NCBI GenBank assembly: GCA_001822095.1
Contig: MHPP01000015.1
Coordinates: 1-43,196 of the forward strand
Source: Candidatus Staskawiczbacteria bacterium RIFOXYC1_FULL_38_18
GTDB lineage: Bacteria; Patescibacteriota; Minisyncoccia; Minisyncoccales; Staskawiczbacteraceae
Length of the DNA stretch: 43,196 nt
Reading direction: 5' to 3'
The notes beneath the pieces are model-generated. The model was given only the letters and a program-made list of their open reading frames with translations. It searched no databases and was not told the origin of the DNA. How positions within the stretch are numbered: position 1 is the first letter of the stretch; the number at the start of each line of letters is the position of its first letter. Both the position numbers and the translations under genes were made by a program. Below, piece after piece: positions 16,237 through 26,900 of this stretch.

Positions 16237-19077
16237 TTAATTTTTCAAATATTTTCCGGTGTAGCTGTTTTTGTTTTTAATTATGTCACTTGGAGCGCCT
16301 TCGGCTATTACTTCTCCGCCTTTGTCCCCTCCTTCGGGACCCAAATCAATCAGCCAGTCTGCATTTTTAACCAAATCCAAGTTGTGCTCAATAACCAAAA
16401 CTGTATTTCCTTTTTCTACTAAATTTTTTAAAACTGAAACAAGTTTTTTAATGTCGTCAAAATGCAAACCTGTTGTGGGCTCGTCTAAAATATAAAGAGT
16501 CCTGCCCGTATCTCTCCTTGATAATTCTGTTGCCAACTTTACTCTCTGCGCTTCCCCGCCGGATAGTGAAGTTGCCGCCTGCCCCAGCTCAACATAAGAA
16601 AGCCCGACCTCTTTTAAAGTTTTGAGCTTTTCATAAAGCCCGGGAATGTTTTTAAAAAATTCCATTGCCTCTTCAACTGTCATATTTAAAACATCTGAAA
16701 TATTTTTTTCCTTGTATAAAACCTCCAAAACTTCTTTGCTATATCTTTTTCCGTGGCATTCTTCGCACTCTACATAAATATCGGGCAAAAAATACATTTC
16801 AACTTTTTTCTGCCCCTGCCCTTCGCATGCTTCGCACCTGCCTCCTTTTACGTTAAAACTGAACCTGCCCGCTCCATAACCGCGCACGCGAGCTTCTTTT
16901 GTTTTTGTAAAAATATCCCTTATGTATGAAAAAGCTCCGGTATAAGTTGCCGGATTTGACCTTGGAGTCCTGCCAATCGGCGACTGGTCTATTAAAACAA
17001 CTTTATTCAAATTTTCAACGCCCAAAATTTCTTTGTGTTTTCCCGGTTCATCTTTTGCCCTGTAAAACTTTTTGAGCAAAGCTTTAGCTAATATATCTGA
17101 AACCAAAGAAGATTTTCCCGAGCCCGAAACTCCGGTTACGCAAACAAATTTTCCAAGCGGTATTTTAACATCAATATTTTTTAAATTATGCTCTTCTGCC
17201 CCAACTATTTTTAAAAACCCAGATTTTGAATTTTGGTCATTTAGATTTGTTTCGGATTTCGGATTTCGGATTTCGGATTTTTTAGAGACTTCCACCTTTA
17301 GTTTCCCCGACAAATATTTTCCGGTCAAGCAATCTGATTTTAAAATTTGTTTTGGAGTTCCTTCAAAAACAACTTTCCCTCCATGCTTTCCGGCGCCCGG
17401 CCCTATGTCAACAATCCAGTCAGATGCCATCATTGTCTGCGGGTCGTGCTCAACAACAACAACTGTGTTTCCCAGTTCTTTTAATCTTACCAAGGTGTCA
17501 ATCAGCCTATGCTGATCTCTTGGGTGCAAGCCAATGGACGGTTCGTCTAAAATATACAAAACTCCGGATAATTTTGAGCCAATTTGCGTTGCCAACCTTA
17601 TTCTTTGCTCCTCTCCTCCCGCCAACGTTCCTGCTTTTCTACTTAGTGTCAGGTAAGAAAGGCCCACGTCAACCAAAAATTGCGACCTATCCACTATTTC
17701 TTTTAAAATTGGCGCTGAAATTTTCAATTCGCCCGCGCTTAATTTTCCGCCCAGGGCGGAAAAAAAATCTTTTACTTTGTCTACAGACAAATCAACAACT
17801 TTGTCTATAGATAAATCGTTCACTGTTACAGCCAAAACCTCCTGCTTTAATCTTTTGCCTTTGCATTTTGGGCAAATTTTAATAACCATATATTGCTCAA
17901 TTTCCGACCTTGTCCAGTCAGAATCTGTTTCGCGGTATCTTCTCTCAAGGTTTGGGATAACGCCCTCAAACCCTTCGACTCCGCTCAGGGCGGGTTCGCC
18001 CCGCAAAATAATATCAATAACTTTTTGTGGCAGGTCTTTTACTTCTTCATCTAGCGAAAAGTTATATTTATCTGCCAGTCCTGAAATAATAGAATAATAA
18101 TATCCCTGCCTTCCCACTTTGTGGCTGGCTTTTGCCCACGGCCAAATAGCACCCTCTGCCAACGTTAATTTTTTATTTGGAATTACCAGTTCGGGGTCAA
18201 CTTCCAGTTTTTCTCCAAGCCCGGTGCATTCAGGGCATGCTCCATAGGGATTGTTAAAAGAAAATGTCCTTGGCTCCAATTCAGGCAAAGAAATTCCACA
18301 ATCTTCGCAGGCAAAATGCTCCGAAAAAATCAGATCTTTTTCTTTGTCATTTTTTTGCCCGATTATCACAATTCCTTTTCCCAATCTAAGCGCGGTTTCC
18401 AACGAATCAACCAGTCTGGACCTTTCCAAATCTTTTCCCAAAATTAATCTGTCAACAACAACTTCAATGTTATGTTTTCTTTGTTTATCTAATTGTTTTT
18501 GTATAGCTTCTTCTATTGGATATACATTTCCGTCCAATCTTATTCTCATAAATCCGGCTCTTTGGATTTCTTCTAAAACAGCCTGATGCTCGCCTTTTTT
18601 ATTTTTTATCACAGGCCCTAAAATAGCAATCTCCGAGTTTCCCTTTATTTTCATTACCTGGCCTACAATTTGGTCTATTGTTTGTTTTGAAATCAACTTT
18701 CCGCAATTTGGGCAATGCGGTTTTCCAACACGGGCGTAAAACAATCTTAAATAATCATATATTTCAGTAATAGTCCCAACGGTTGATCTTGGGTTATGAG
18801 TAGATTTTCTTTGGTCAATTGAAATTGCCGGGGAAATTCCTTCAATTTTATCAACATCGGGCTTGTCCATTATTCCTAAAAACTGCCTGGCATAAGCTGA
18901 CAAACTTTCAACGTATCTTCTCTGTCCCTCCGCATATAAAGTATCAAAAGCCAGCGAGCTTTTTCCTGAACCCGAAAGCCCTGTAATAACAATCAGCTTA
19001 TTTTTGGGCAAGTCCAAATCTATGTTTTTTAGATTATGAACCCTGGCGCCCCTAATTTTGATAAAATTATCTGCCAT
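16237..19077 (-). CDS. uvrA: Excinuclease ABC subunit UvrA
   Basis: Damage-recognition ATPase of nucleotide excision repair, 946 residues from the chosen ATG. It has two ABC modules (Walker [10 protein letters not shown] near 33 and GVSGSGKSS in the second half), zinc modules with CxxC pairs (CEDC/CPEC and [16 protein letters not shown]), and the second signature LSGGEAQR. The first signature reads [11 protein letters not shown] 19077 has AAGGAT just upstream; an upstream in-frame GTG at 19113 lies inside the promoter and is rejected. Two repeat-derived insertions are visible: about residues 361-369 (PALSGVEG) and about 598-619 (SEIRNPKSE and following). Both lie outside the ATPase motifs. 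Confidence 0.97.
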   Translation of the reverse strand: MADNFIKIRGARVHNLKNIDLDLPKNKLIVITGLSGSGKSSLAFDTLYAEGQRRYVESLSAYARQFLGIMDKPDVDKIEGISPAISIDQRKSTHNPRSTVGTITEIYDYLRLFYARVGKPHCPNCGKLISKQTIDQIVGQVMKIKGNSEIAILGPVIKNKKGEHQAVLEEIQRAGFMRIRLDGNVYPIEEAIQKQLDKQRKHNIEVVVDRLILGKDLERSRLVDSLETALRLGKGIVIIGQKNDKEKDLIFSEHFACEDCGISLPELEPRTFSFNNPYGACPECTGLGEKLEVDPELVIPNKKLTLAEGAIWPWAKASHKVGRQGYYYSIISGLADKYNFSLDEEVKDLPQKVIDIILRGEPALSGVEGFEGVIPNLERRYRETDSDWTRSEIEQYMVIKICPKCKGKRLKQEVLAVTVNDLSIDKVVDLSVDKVKDFFSALGGKLSAGELKISAPILKEIVDRSQFLVDVGLSYLTLSRKAGTLAGGEEQRIRLATQIGSKLSGVLYILDEPSIGLHPRDQHRLIDTLVRLKELGNTVVVVEHDPQTMMASDWIVDIGPGAGKHGGKVVFEGTPKQILKSDCLTGKYLSGKLKVEVSKKSEIRNPKSETNLNDQNSKSGFLKIVGAEEHNLKNIDVKIPLGKFVCVTGVSGSGKSSLVSDILAKALLKKFYRAKDEPGKHKEILGVENLNKVVLIDQSPIGRTPRSNPATYTGAFSYIRDIFTKTKEARVRGYGAGRFSFNVKGGRCEACEGQGQKKVEMYFLPDIYVECEECHGKRYSKEVLEVLYKEKNISDVLNMTVEEAMEFFKNIPGLYEKLKTLKEVGLSYVELGQAATSLSGGEAQRVKLATELSRRDTGRTLYILDEPTTGLHFDDIKKLVSVLKNLVEKGNTVLVIEHNLDLVKNADWLIDLGPEGGDKGGEVIAEGAPSDIIKNKNSYTGKYLKN
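17221..17283. repeat. Heptad (TTTCGGA) repeat-bearing insertion in uvrA
   Basis: About four copies of GGATTTC in tandem near 17250-17280, followed by a low-complexity stretch. On the coding strand it gives [17 protein letters not shown] relative of the same family encodes SEYRNPKQVQN in uvrC at 28563. Confidence 0.8.
17971..17994. repeat. Dispersed CCCTTCGA..TCAGGG palindrome inside uvrA
   Basis: CCCTTCGACTCCGCTCAGGG plus CGGG, read in frame as PALSGVEG. It is the same family as the intergenic copies at 3538 and 39656. Confidence 0.8.
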
Positions 19078-19103
19078 ATCCTTTATGCAAAGAAATAGTG
19101 CTT

Positions 19104-19109
19104 TATTAT
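19104..19109 (-). promoter_or_regulatory. -10 box of uvrA
   Basis: Minus-strand TATAAT, 26 bases before the uvrA ATG. It starts four bases after the T-run of the preceding terminator, so terminator and promoter are nearly fused. No SOS-type box was recognised. Confidence 0.6.
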
Positions 19110-19113
19110 ACAC

Positions 19114-19144
19114 AAAAAAGCAGGCTCGTTCAAGAGCCTGCTTT
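19114..19144 (-). terminator. Terminator of the giant surface-protein operon
   Basis: A perfect stem AAAGCAGGCTC / GAGCCTGCTTT with a 6-base loop and a T6 run on the minus strand. It starts 11 bases after the stop at 19155. Confidence 0.92.
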
Positions 19145-19154
19145 AAATAACCTT

Positions 19155-22100
19155 TTACTGACCCATTAGGATTTTTAGTTCAGCCAATATTTTATTTATT
19201 GCATCGGAAATAGAGGCGAGGGAGTTTTCGGAAATATTTGCTGTTGTTGCGCTCGTAATGCTAAAATAATTATCGCTGTAGTCAGAGGCTTTTAATGCGT
19301 AAGTGGCCGGGTCTCGTATTTCAGCAAGCAGTTTATAATTTGCGCCAACAGAACTGGTTGAACTGCCTCCAGTAGAAGGAGTTACAGTTGAAGGAACTGT
19401 CCACGAGAACGAACCGGCAGAAGCTAAAAGTGGCGCGCGTATAAGGCTTTTTACGCCGGATGGGTTTGTTAGATAAATAGAAATGTTTAAATTTGCTAAT
19501 TCTGAAGATGCCTGCCATGTAACGGTTTGCCCTCGCCCTTGAATCCATTGCTCTCCGCCGTTTGGCGAAGTAATAACAAGTGGAACAGTAGCTGTGCCAC
19601 CCGCCTGCCCAATGCCAAAATAATTATTGCTGGGATCTTCGTAAGCGCCCGCTCCTGTGACGAGCCGAACTTTAATCATATATTTTGAGCCGGAAATGTT
19701 AGCAGGAAGAGTTATTGTGTAATTTTTATCTTCTACTGTTGATATCGGCAAATTCCAATCCATAATACTATTAGAACTGCTCGAATACGTATAATCAAGA
19801 AGTGAAATGGTGAACGATTGATAATTAGATAAATTTCCCAAATCCCATTGTATATTTACACTCTGCCCCGCATTAAAAGTTTCTCCTCCGTTTGGAGAAA
19901 CTACTTTGATAAACGGCTGGACCGGACGAGCGATAATACTAAAATAATTATCACTATAATCATTCATTACTGTATAATTATGCGTGTCATAAACTTCAAT
20001 TTTATATTTGCTTCCCAAGAAAGTTGTAGGAACTGTCCATGGGTAGAAACCGCTGGAGGCAGGTACAGAGTTTATAACCGAATAACCATATCCCATATTT
20101 ACGCCTTGACCGTTTAGGCTACTTTGAGAGTAATCAGCAACAATAATTCCCACGGTGTCTAATCCCGTTGCTGTCCATGTAATATTATAAATATTACCCT
20201 GCGTCAATGTTTCGCCTCCGTTTGGAGTTAAAACCCGTACAGATTGAGCAATTGACGGAGCGACTAATTTCATCAGATTTCCTGCCACGGGGAAAACGCC
20301 ACCAGCTTTTTCTGTGTCTGGAGATAAAATAACATCATTTGCAGAATTAATTGCCAAGCTTATTGTTTGACCGGCCTGGCCGTTTAAATCGGCTCTTGCT
20401 TCAACAACAGAGCTGAAATTGGGCGCTACAAAAAATATGCCTGCATAATTGTTAAAATATGCTACACCGTCAACACCCATATTTACAGCAGATAATTCTA
20501 CGCCATTATAAAACAAATGCACTTTGCTTATTGTGGTGTTTGTTGCCACGCCTATTGTTTTTAATTTTAGCTGAGTAATTTTTATTGTGCTTGACCCTAA
20601 ATTTTCAAACTTAAACTTTGCCAAAGAAACTCCTTGCTGGTTATATGTATAATTTTGAGAAACAGGAGTATCTGAAGCCAGCAAAACTTTTAAATTTGCG
20701 GGAATTTCCGTAATTATGGGCGGGACCACCACTTGTTTGCACGCTCCATTTTCGCATCCGCTGGCGCAGGCATAAAATTCTGTGTTTAAAGTTTTATTAT
20801 CTGCGCTACAAAAATATTCGCGGACAAAGTTTCCCGTGTTTGAGGGAATATCGGTTGAGCTAAAACAATAGTCAGTTGAGGTTGCAAACTGGTTTGAATA
20901 ATTTAATCCTGTTGTTGTTCCTTTTGTGTTGTAAATTTTTCCGCTATCCGAATCAGTGCAGGTTGCAGTCCCGATAATGCTAAAATAATTATTGCTTAAA
21001 GCCGGAATTGTTTCTGCGTTGCTGGCGTTTGCAATTTCAATTTTATATTGAGAGCCGGCCGGAGCCGTGCCGGAAATCGTTTCTCCCACTCTCCACGAGT
21101 AAGTGCCGGCTGATGCCAAAACTGTTGCTATTCTTGTGACCGCGCTGGCAGACGGATATCCTTTAAGATTAATATTTACGCTGGAAACTCCACTTTGCGC
21201 TGTCCATGTGATATTTTTGTAAGACCCTGCCTGCAGTTGTTCGCCTCCAACCGGCGCAGTAACGCTAATTGTTGTATTTGAAGCCGGCAAACAAGATCCG
21301 TTTTGGCATCCGTTTGGACAAGAATATTCTGAAATTTTTAAATATCCAGAATTACAGCTGTATTCTTCAATGAGCGATGCAGACGAAGCGTTGCAATAGT
21401 CGGTAGCAGTAATAGCTCCCCCTAAACTATTTATTCCTGTTGTTGTGCCTTTTACATAATAATTTATTCCGTTATCCGAATCTGTGCATCCCGTAGATGC
21501 AAGAACAACGCTGAAATAATTATCGCTTTGGTCGTAAACCGATGAATTTACTGAATCGGAAATTTTAACTTTATACTGGCCGGGCTGGGCATAATTATAT
21601 AAAGTATTTGCATATCCTACCGTCCATGTATAGGTGCCTGATGATGCCGGCACAGTTGCTATTTCATATTCTTTGTTTTGCTGGCTGGCAAAAATCAAAC
21701 TAATTTTTACATTGGAAACTCCGGTGGAAACCCATTTAATATCCTTTTTTGCTCCGTATTCAAAAGCTTCGCTTCCGTTTGGCGAAACAACAGTAATGGG
21801 CCCCTGCGACTGAGGAGATATTTGGCTTGTTGCCGGAGTTGAAACCGGAGGCTGTGTTATTAAAGTTGTTGAAATTTGCGTGCATCCATACAAAGAATTT
21901 AATTTTGCCCTTGTGAGCTCTGCCACATATCCTGATTGATAAATACCATATCGTGCTTGGAACGCGATCACTCCTTGGCTGGTTCCGGTGTAATAAGTGT
22001 TTCCTGTATCGGGAGCGTAAGAAATGCCTTGTTTTTGCAAAGCCGTGTGCAGTTCTCCCACTTCCGCGGTTCCCGATTGGGCATAACCCAAATCGGTGTT

Positions 22101-23897
22101 AAAGGTGTGACACCAGGTTGAAGAGGTTGACACAGGAGCAGGCGAAGTTCCAACGCAAGCGCCCGACAAGCATCCATTTGTGCAGTTTACGCTTTGTGTA
22201 TCTATTATTTTTTTATCGCTATTGCAACTATATTCTGTTAAAACAGACCCTGAACAAGAATCTGTTTTTGTTGTTTTTACGCCATTATATAATCCCGTTG
22301 CACTTCCCGATAAATAATAATTTATTCCTGTTGGATAAGTTGTGCCAGAATCTGTATCTGAACAAGGCTCAACTACATTAAAGGTTGCGCTGTCAACATA
22401 AGTTGTGCTTGTATTTTGTATTCTAATTTTATATATTCCTGGCGTTGTTCCCGCAGGAATTATCCAAGGATATGTTCCTTGTAACACAGGAAGAGTGTGT
22501 GCAATATAAGTTTGAGCAGAAGTTGCTGTGTTTATTAAAAATATATCTACAAACAATGTGCCAGATAGTGTTGACCCCCAAAAAATATTATGAGATTCAC
22601 CGGTAAGCCACGATTCTCCACCCGCAGGATAACAAACTTTGATAGATGAGCCAGACGGAACTGCGCAAACAGGTGGGGTGCAATTTTGAGTGGTTGCAGG
22701 CGTTCCTCCGGAACAGCCCACGGGGTAAGAATCAATCACTGTATGTGTTTGAACTCCCGATGCCGGGCAAGTTGCAGGAGTCCAATCTGAATAAATAAAC
22801 GATGTGCAGGTGTTTTGGCTCGATGGGGCGCAAGATTGAGAAAGCACGGGGTTTCCGCCTATGCATCCTGCAGGATAAGAACTTGTAATCGTTCTAGTTT
22901 GAATTCCAGATGCAGGGCACGTTGCCGGAGTCCACGAAGTATAATCCCAAGAAGTGCAGGTGGTTGCGCTTGGCGGATTATCTGGGGGAATAACAGGGGG
23001 AGTTTCACCCGATGCTCCAATTGAAAACATTCCCCCAAAAACATCCACTCTGTTTATCGTGTCATAATAATAAAGTTCCAGTTTGTAATTGCCAGCAGGA
23101 GCGGGCATTCCTTGATTATTGGTTACATCGCCCACTCTCCAATGATAGATTATTTCAGATGATTCTCCCTCCGTTCCATAATCGGGGTTTTGCACAAAAC
23201 TGGCTATAACATATGCCCCGCCCGTATTTTCGTCTCCGCAACCGGTTGCATCGCAAACTTTTAGAGCTACTTCTATACCCGGCATATCATTGCTGATAGA
23301 AAATTTAATATCTGTTGATTCTCCAATTATCAAATTTTCGCCTCCGCTTGGGGAAATAATGGATGCCGAAAAATTGCTGGCGGTTTCTTCTGTCGCGCTA
23401 AAAGAACTTATGTTTTTTGCCGCAGAAACGGAATTTGATATTGGCATGCACCCATACAAAATATTTAACTGCCCTCTTGTGCGCTCTCCCAAATATCCCG
23501 ATTGATAAATGTCATATTTTGCTTGAAATGCAATTACTCCTTGCGAAGTTCCGGTGTAATAAGTGTTGCCTGTGTCGGGCGCATAAGAAATTCCCTGTTT
23601 TTGCAAAGCCGTGTGCAAATATCCAACTTCCTCACTCCCAGATTGGGCATAACCCAAATCAGTGTTAAAATTATGGCACCATGCCGTTTCTGTTGCTGTG
23701 GTTACCGGCTGGGTTTGCAGAGCAAGAACCTGCGCAGTTAAATCATTAATTAAAACTGTAAGACAAGCCATTTGCTGGTCGGCTGTAGCCAAAGACATAC
23801 AATCTGTGGTTTGGGCGCCAATTGGAGTTGCTGGGGATACTATAAAAGCAAAAAATAATAAAAAAATTACGGACAGAAATATTTTGATATTTTTCAT
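19155..23897 (-). CDS. Giant modular secreted protein (PG-binding, NGGE and Cys modules)
   Basis: 1580 residues, exported by a signal peptide ending near GAQ (residue 29). Next comes a short helix with two Cys (TTDCMSLATADQQMACL) and a peptidoglycan-binding-like domain (about 73-150). A near copy of that domain recurs at about 595-672. Seven Ig-like modules of the SPNGGExxxxGxxxxITW type are spread along the chain. Between them are two TSP-like Cys modules (SWTPATCPASG, about 313-406) and three larger Cys modules starting C(S/T)D(T/S)D(S/N)G. The C-terminus ends SLASISDAINKILAELKILMGQ, almost identical to the next gene's end. It is probably cell-wall-bound, surface-exposed and adhesive. It shares an operon with its paralogue 27 bases upstream. 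Confidence 0.88.
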   Translation of the reverse strand: MKNIKIFLSVIFLLFFAFIVSPATPIGAQTTDCMSLATADQQMACLTVLINDLTAQVLALQTQPVTTATETAWCHNFNTDLGYAQSGSEEVGYLHTALQKQGISYAPDTGNTYYTGTSQGVIAFQAKYDIYQSGYLGERTRGQLNILYGCMPISNSVSAAKNISSFSATEETASNFSASIISPSGGENLIIGESTDIKFSISNDMPGIEVALKVCDATGCGDENTGGAYVIASFVQNPDYGTEGESSEIIYHWRVGDVTNNQGMPAPAGNYKLELYYYDTINRVDVFGGMFSIGASGETPPVIPPDNPPSATTCTSWDYTSWTPATCPASGIQTRTITSSYPAGCIGGNPVLSQSCAPSSQNTCTSFIYSDWTPATCPASGVQTHTVIDSYPVGCSGGTPATTQNCTPPVCAVPSGSSIKVCYPAGGESWLTGESHNIFWGSTLSGTLFVDIFLINTATSAQTYIAHTLPVLQGTYPWIIPAGTTPGIYKIRIQNTSTTYVDSATFNVVEPCSDTDSGTTYPTGINYYLSGSATGLYNGVKTTKTDSCSGSVLTEYSCNSDKKIIDTQSVNCTNGCLSGACVGTSPAPVSTSSTWCHTFNTDLGYAQSGTAEVGELHTALQKQGISYAPDTGNTYYTGTSQGVIAFQARYGIYQSGYVAELTRAKLNSLYGCTQISTTLITQPPVSTPATSQISPQSQGPITVVSPNGSEAFEYGAKKDIKWVSTGVSNVKISLIFASQQNKEYEIATVPASSGTYTWTVGYANTLYNYAQPGQYKVKISDSVNSSVYDQSDNYFSVVLASTGCTDSDNGINYYVKGTTTGINSLGGAITATDYCNASSASLIEEYSCNSGYLKISEYSCPNGCQNGSCLPASNTTISVTAPVGGEQLQAGSYKNITWTAQSGVSSVNINLKGYPSASAVTRIATVLASAGTYSWRVGETISGTAPAGSQYKIEIANASNAETIPALSNNYFSIIGTATCTDSDSGKIYNTKGTTTGLNYSNQFATSTDYCFSSTDIPSNTGNFVREYFCSADNKTLNTEFYACASGCENGACKQVVVPPIITEIPANLKVLLASDTPVSQNYTYNQQGVSLAKFKFENLGSSTIKITQLKLKTIGVATNTTISKVHLFYNGVELSAVNMGVDGVAYFNNYAGIFFVAPNFSSVVEARADLNGQAGQTISLAINSANDVILSPDTEKAGGVFPVAGNLMKLVAPSIAQSVRVLTPNGGETLTQGNIYNITWTATGLDTVGIIVADYSQSSLNGQGVNMGYGYSVINSVPASSGFYPWTVPTTFLGSKYKIEVYDTHNYTVMNDYSDNYFSIIARPVQPFIKVVSPNGGETFNAGQSVNIQWDLGNLSNYQSFTISLLDYTYSSSSNSIMDWNLPISTVEDKNYTITLPANISGSKYMIKVRLVTGAGAYEDPSNNYFGIGQAGGTATVPLVITSPNGGEQWIQGRGQTVTWQASSELANLNISIYLTNPSGVKSLIRAPLLASAGSFSWTVPSTVTPSTGGSSTSSVGANYKLLAEIRDPATYALKASDYSDNYFSITSATTANISENSLASISDAINKILAELKILMGQ
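21882..22115 (-). repeat. Second copy of PG-binding-like module
   Basis: Encodes a domain beginning TWCHTFNTDLGYAQSG and ending at LNSLYGC. Most residues are identical to the N-terminal copy at 23448-23681, pointing to internal duplication. Confidence 0.85.
23448..23681 (-). repeat. First copy of PG-binding-like module
   Basis: Encodes the segment from AWCHNFNTDLGYAQSG to LNILYGC. A third relative is at about 26916-27149 in the neighbouring gene. Confidence 0.85.
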
Positions 23898-23924
23898 GTT
23901 TTTTAATTTTTTGCTTTTATAACT

Positions 23925-26900
23925 TTACTGCCCCAGCATTACTTTCAACTGCGCCAAAATGTTATTTATTGCGCTACTAATGCTGGCCAAGGAATCACTT
24001 TTGCTTATCATTGCAGATTGTGTGTTAAAATTTTTCAAATAAAACACTGATGAAATTGAGTCATAAAGCCCCACCGAATCTCCGCCTGTTCCATCCCAGT
24101 CTCCCGCAACCGGTTTAAATCCGGAATTTGCCGTGCCAAATACAAAACTTGCATCTGCATATCCTACGCTATTTGTATTTCTTAAATGAAATGTGGCTGT
24201 AGTCGGGTCGTATAGTCCTATCGTTGTATCTCCATCTCCGTCCCAGTCGCCGGCAACAGGAAGCCACCCAGGGGCGCCAAACCCAAAACTTATGTCAGCG
24301 TATCCTGTGGAGTTGGAGTTTTTCAAATAAAAATTAGAAGTAGCCGGGTCGTATAATCCGACTGTTGTTGTGCCATTGCCATCCCAGTCTCCTGCAATTG
24401 GCTTCCAACCCGCAGTGCCAAAAGAAAAAGTTGTGTCTGCAAAACCCGTTGAGTTGGAATTTCTTAAATAAAACCAGGAATTAATTGGGTCGTATAAACC
24501 AATTGTTGAGGTTGTTGCTGTATTTGTCCACTTGCCTGCAATTGGAAGCCACCCTGCCGCTGATTGGCCATACGGAAAACTTATGTCGGACGCGCCGGTT
24601 GTGTTTGAATTTTTTAGGTAAAAATTTGACGGCGGGTCAAAAACGCCCACGCTTGTTCCGCCTTGCCCGTCCCAATTCCCCACAACAGGGAGCCAGTCAG
24701 CCGCTGATGCGCCAAATCCAACCGTCAAATCCGCCACCGGCCCAGCGTTAGCTACGCCAAAATATCCATTGCTCGCGTCCTCGGCAAGGACTGTCCCGCA
24801 GGTAGCTTCTATGGGTCCGGCAATTGTACAGACCTGGGCTTTTATCTTATATTGGCCAACAGGCAACATCGGAGTCCAATTATAACTGGTTCCACCGCCC
24901 AAAATTCCACTTGATACTACAACTCCGCCGGTATTATTTAATACTACAAGATTAATTCCATTATCGGCAACAACATTAGTTGTTATCCAGCTAACGGGAA
25001 TTACCTGACTGCTTCCTACGGGAAAAGTTTCCCCGCCGTTTGGCGAGGTAACCGTGATTGTCGGGTTTATTGGAGGCGTGCAAGTTTGCGTCAATGGTAA
25101 TGGAGCTGTTCCCGTGCACCCTGTTGGCACACCTGTTGCTGTTCTTGTCTGGGTTCCGGATGCCGGACAGATTGCGGGAGTCCACGCAGAATAGTCAAAT
25201 GTGGTGCAAGTGTTTGAAGCCACTACGTTCCAGTCGCCGGAAATTGGTAGCCAGCCCGAGCCTGCTCCGCCATATCCAAAAGTAAGGTCTGCCACGCCAA
25301 TTGTGTTTGCGTTTCTTAAATAAAACATAGATGTTGCTGTGTTATACAAACCCGTTGTGTCTATTCCGTCATTGTTCCAATCGCCAGCCAATGGCTTTAA
25401 CGCCGTGCCCGCTGTTCCAAATCCAAATGTATTATCGGCATTGCCCGTTGTGTTTGTATTTCTTAAATAGAATATTGATGTGGCCGGGTCATAAAGCCCC
25501 ACAGAATCTCCTCCTATGCCGTCCCAATTTCCGGCAATTGGAAGCCAGCCCGCATTGTCAGTGCCAAATCCAAATGTAATTTCTGCGTAGCCTGCGCTAT
25601 TGGTGTTTTTTAGATAAAAAGTTGATGTGACCGGGTCATAAAGTCCCACCGTGTCTGTCCCATCTCCGTTCCAGTCGCCGGCAATCGGCTTCCAGTTGGC
25701 GCCAGCTGTGCCAAAGCCAAAAGCAATTTCTGCGGAGCCCGATGTATTGGTGTTTCTTAAATGAAATATGGATGTGCTTTGGTCATACAAGCCAACTGTG
25801 TCCGTGCTGTCGGCGTTCCAATCGCCCGCAATCGGCTTCCATCCGCCATTATCAGGACCATAACCGAAAACTACATCAGCGTTGCCTGTGGTATTTGTAT
25901 TTCTAAGATAAAATGATGATGCGGTCGGGTCATATAGCCCGATGCTTTCAAGCCCGCTGGGTCCTGCAATCGGAGCCGCAGAAATAGTAAAATAATTATC
26001 GCTAGTATCCGTTGCGGTAGGAGCCGTAGCTTTTGTTACATTAATTTTATAAGTACTTCCGGGAACTAAGTTGCTTGGAATTGCCCAAGAATAAGAACCA
26101 CTAGAAGCAGCAACGGAAGCTACTATGGAACTACCGGGGTCCACAGAATTAGCAAACAAAGTTATAGCCACTGCGTCGGAAGATAATAAATTTGTAGAAG
26201 TCCATGTGATATTGTAAGTTTCCCCGATTTTCCAAATCTGCCCGCCATTTGGGGAAGTAACTGTAATTGACGGCTGAGTAGTATTTGACGAAGTGATTGT
26301 AAATGGCAAAGAATTAGTTCCAGATGGAGTTAAACTGGTACTTACGGACAAATTATAAGTTCCCGCAGATATATTAGCTGGTACAATAAATGTCAGACTC
26401 GTGTTATTAACGTAATTAGGTGAAATGTGCTGACCATTCAACAACACGCTTGTACCGGCGCCCGTGTTAGTATAAGCAAAATTATTGCCATAAACAGTAA
26501 CTGTCGCGCCTGATGGAGCAGATGACGGAGAAATTGATGTGATTGAAGACTGGATGGTTGTCGTTGGCGCTACAATGCTGAATGTGCTATTGCTATAGTC
26601 GTGCGGGACAGCTACATTATCAGGATTGGTACCAGTATAAATTTCTATTTGCCAATTGTTCCCCAAAGGAAGGGTTGGAGTGTTGGCTATAGCGTTTAAT
26701 ACCCACGTATAATTGCCAACCGTCCATGCATAACCCGTGTTAGAGGCCGGCACTGTGGCAATATAATATTTCCCGCCGGTTACCGGGTCCGATGCTGCAA
26801 TATTTATGTTTCCCAATCCGTACTGCCTCCAAGTGATGTTATATGTCTGTCCGCTTACCAAAGTTTCCCCTCCATTAGGCGTAGTAATCAAAACATATGG

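Noticed and set aside
19078-19113. GTG start for uvrA
   Set aside because: It lies inside the TATAAT promoter; ATG 19077 matches the family N-terminus and has AAGGAT upstream.
24010-25950. CRISPR-like regular spacing
   Set aside because: The about 147-base periodicity is protein-repeat coding sequence with diverged copies, not short identical repeats with unique spacers.
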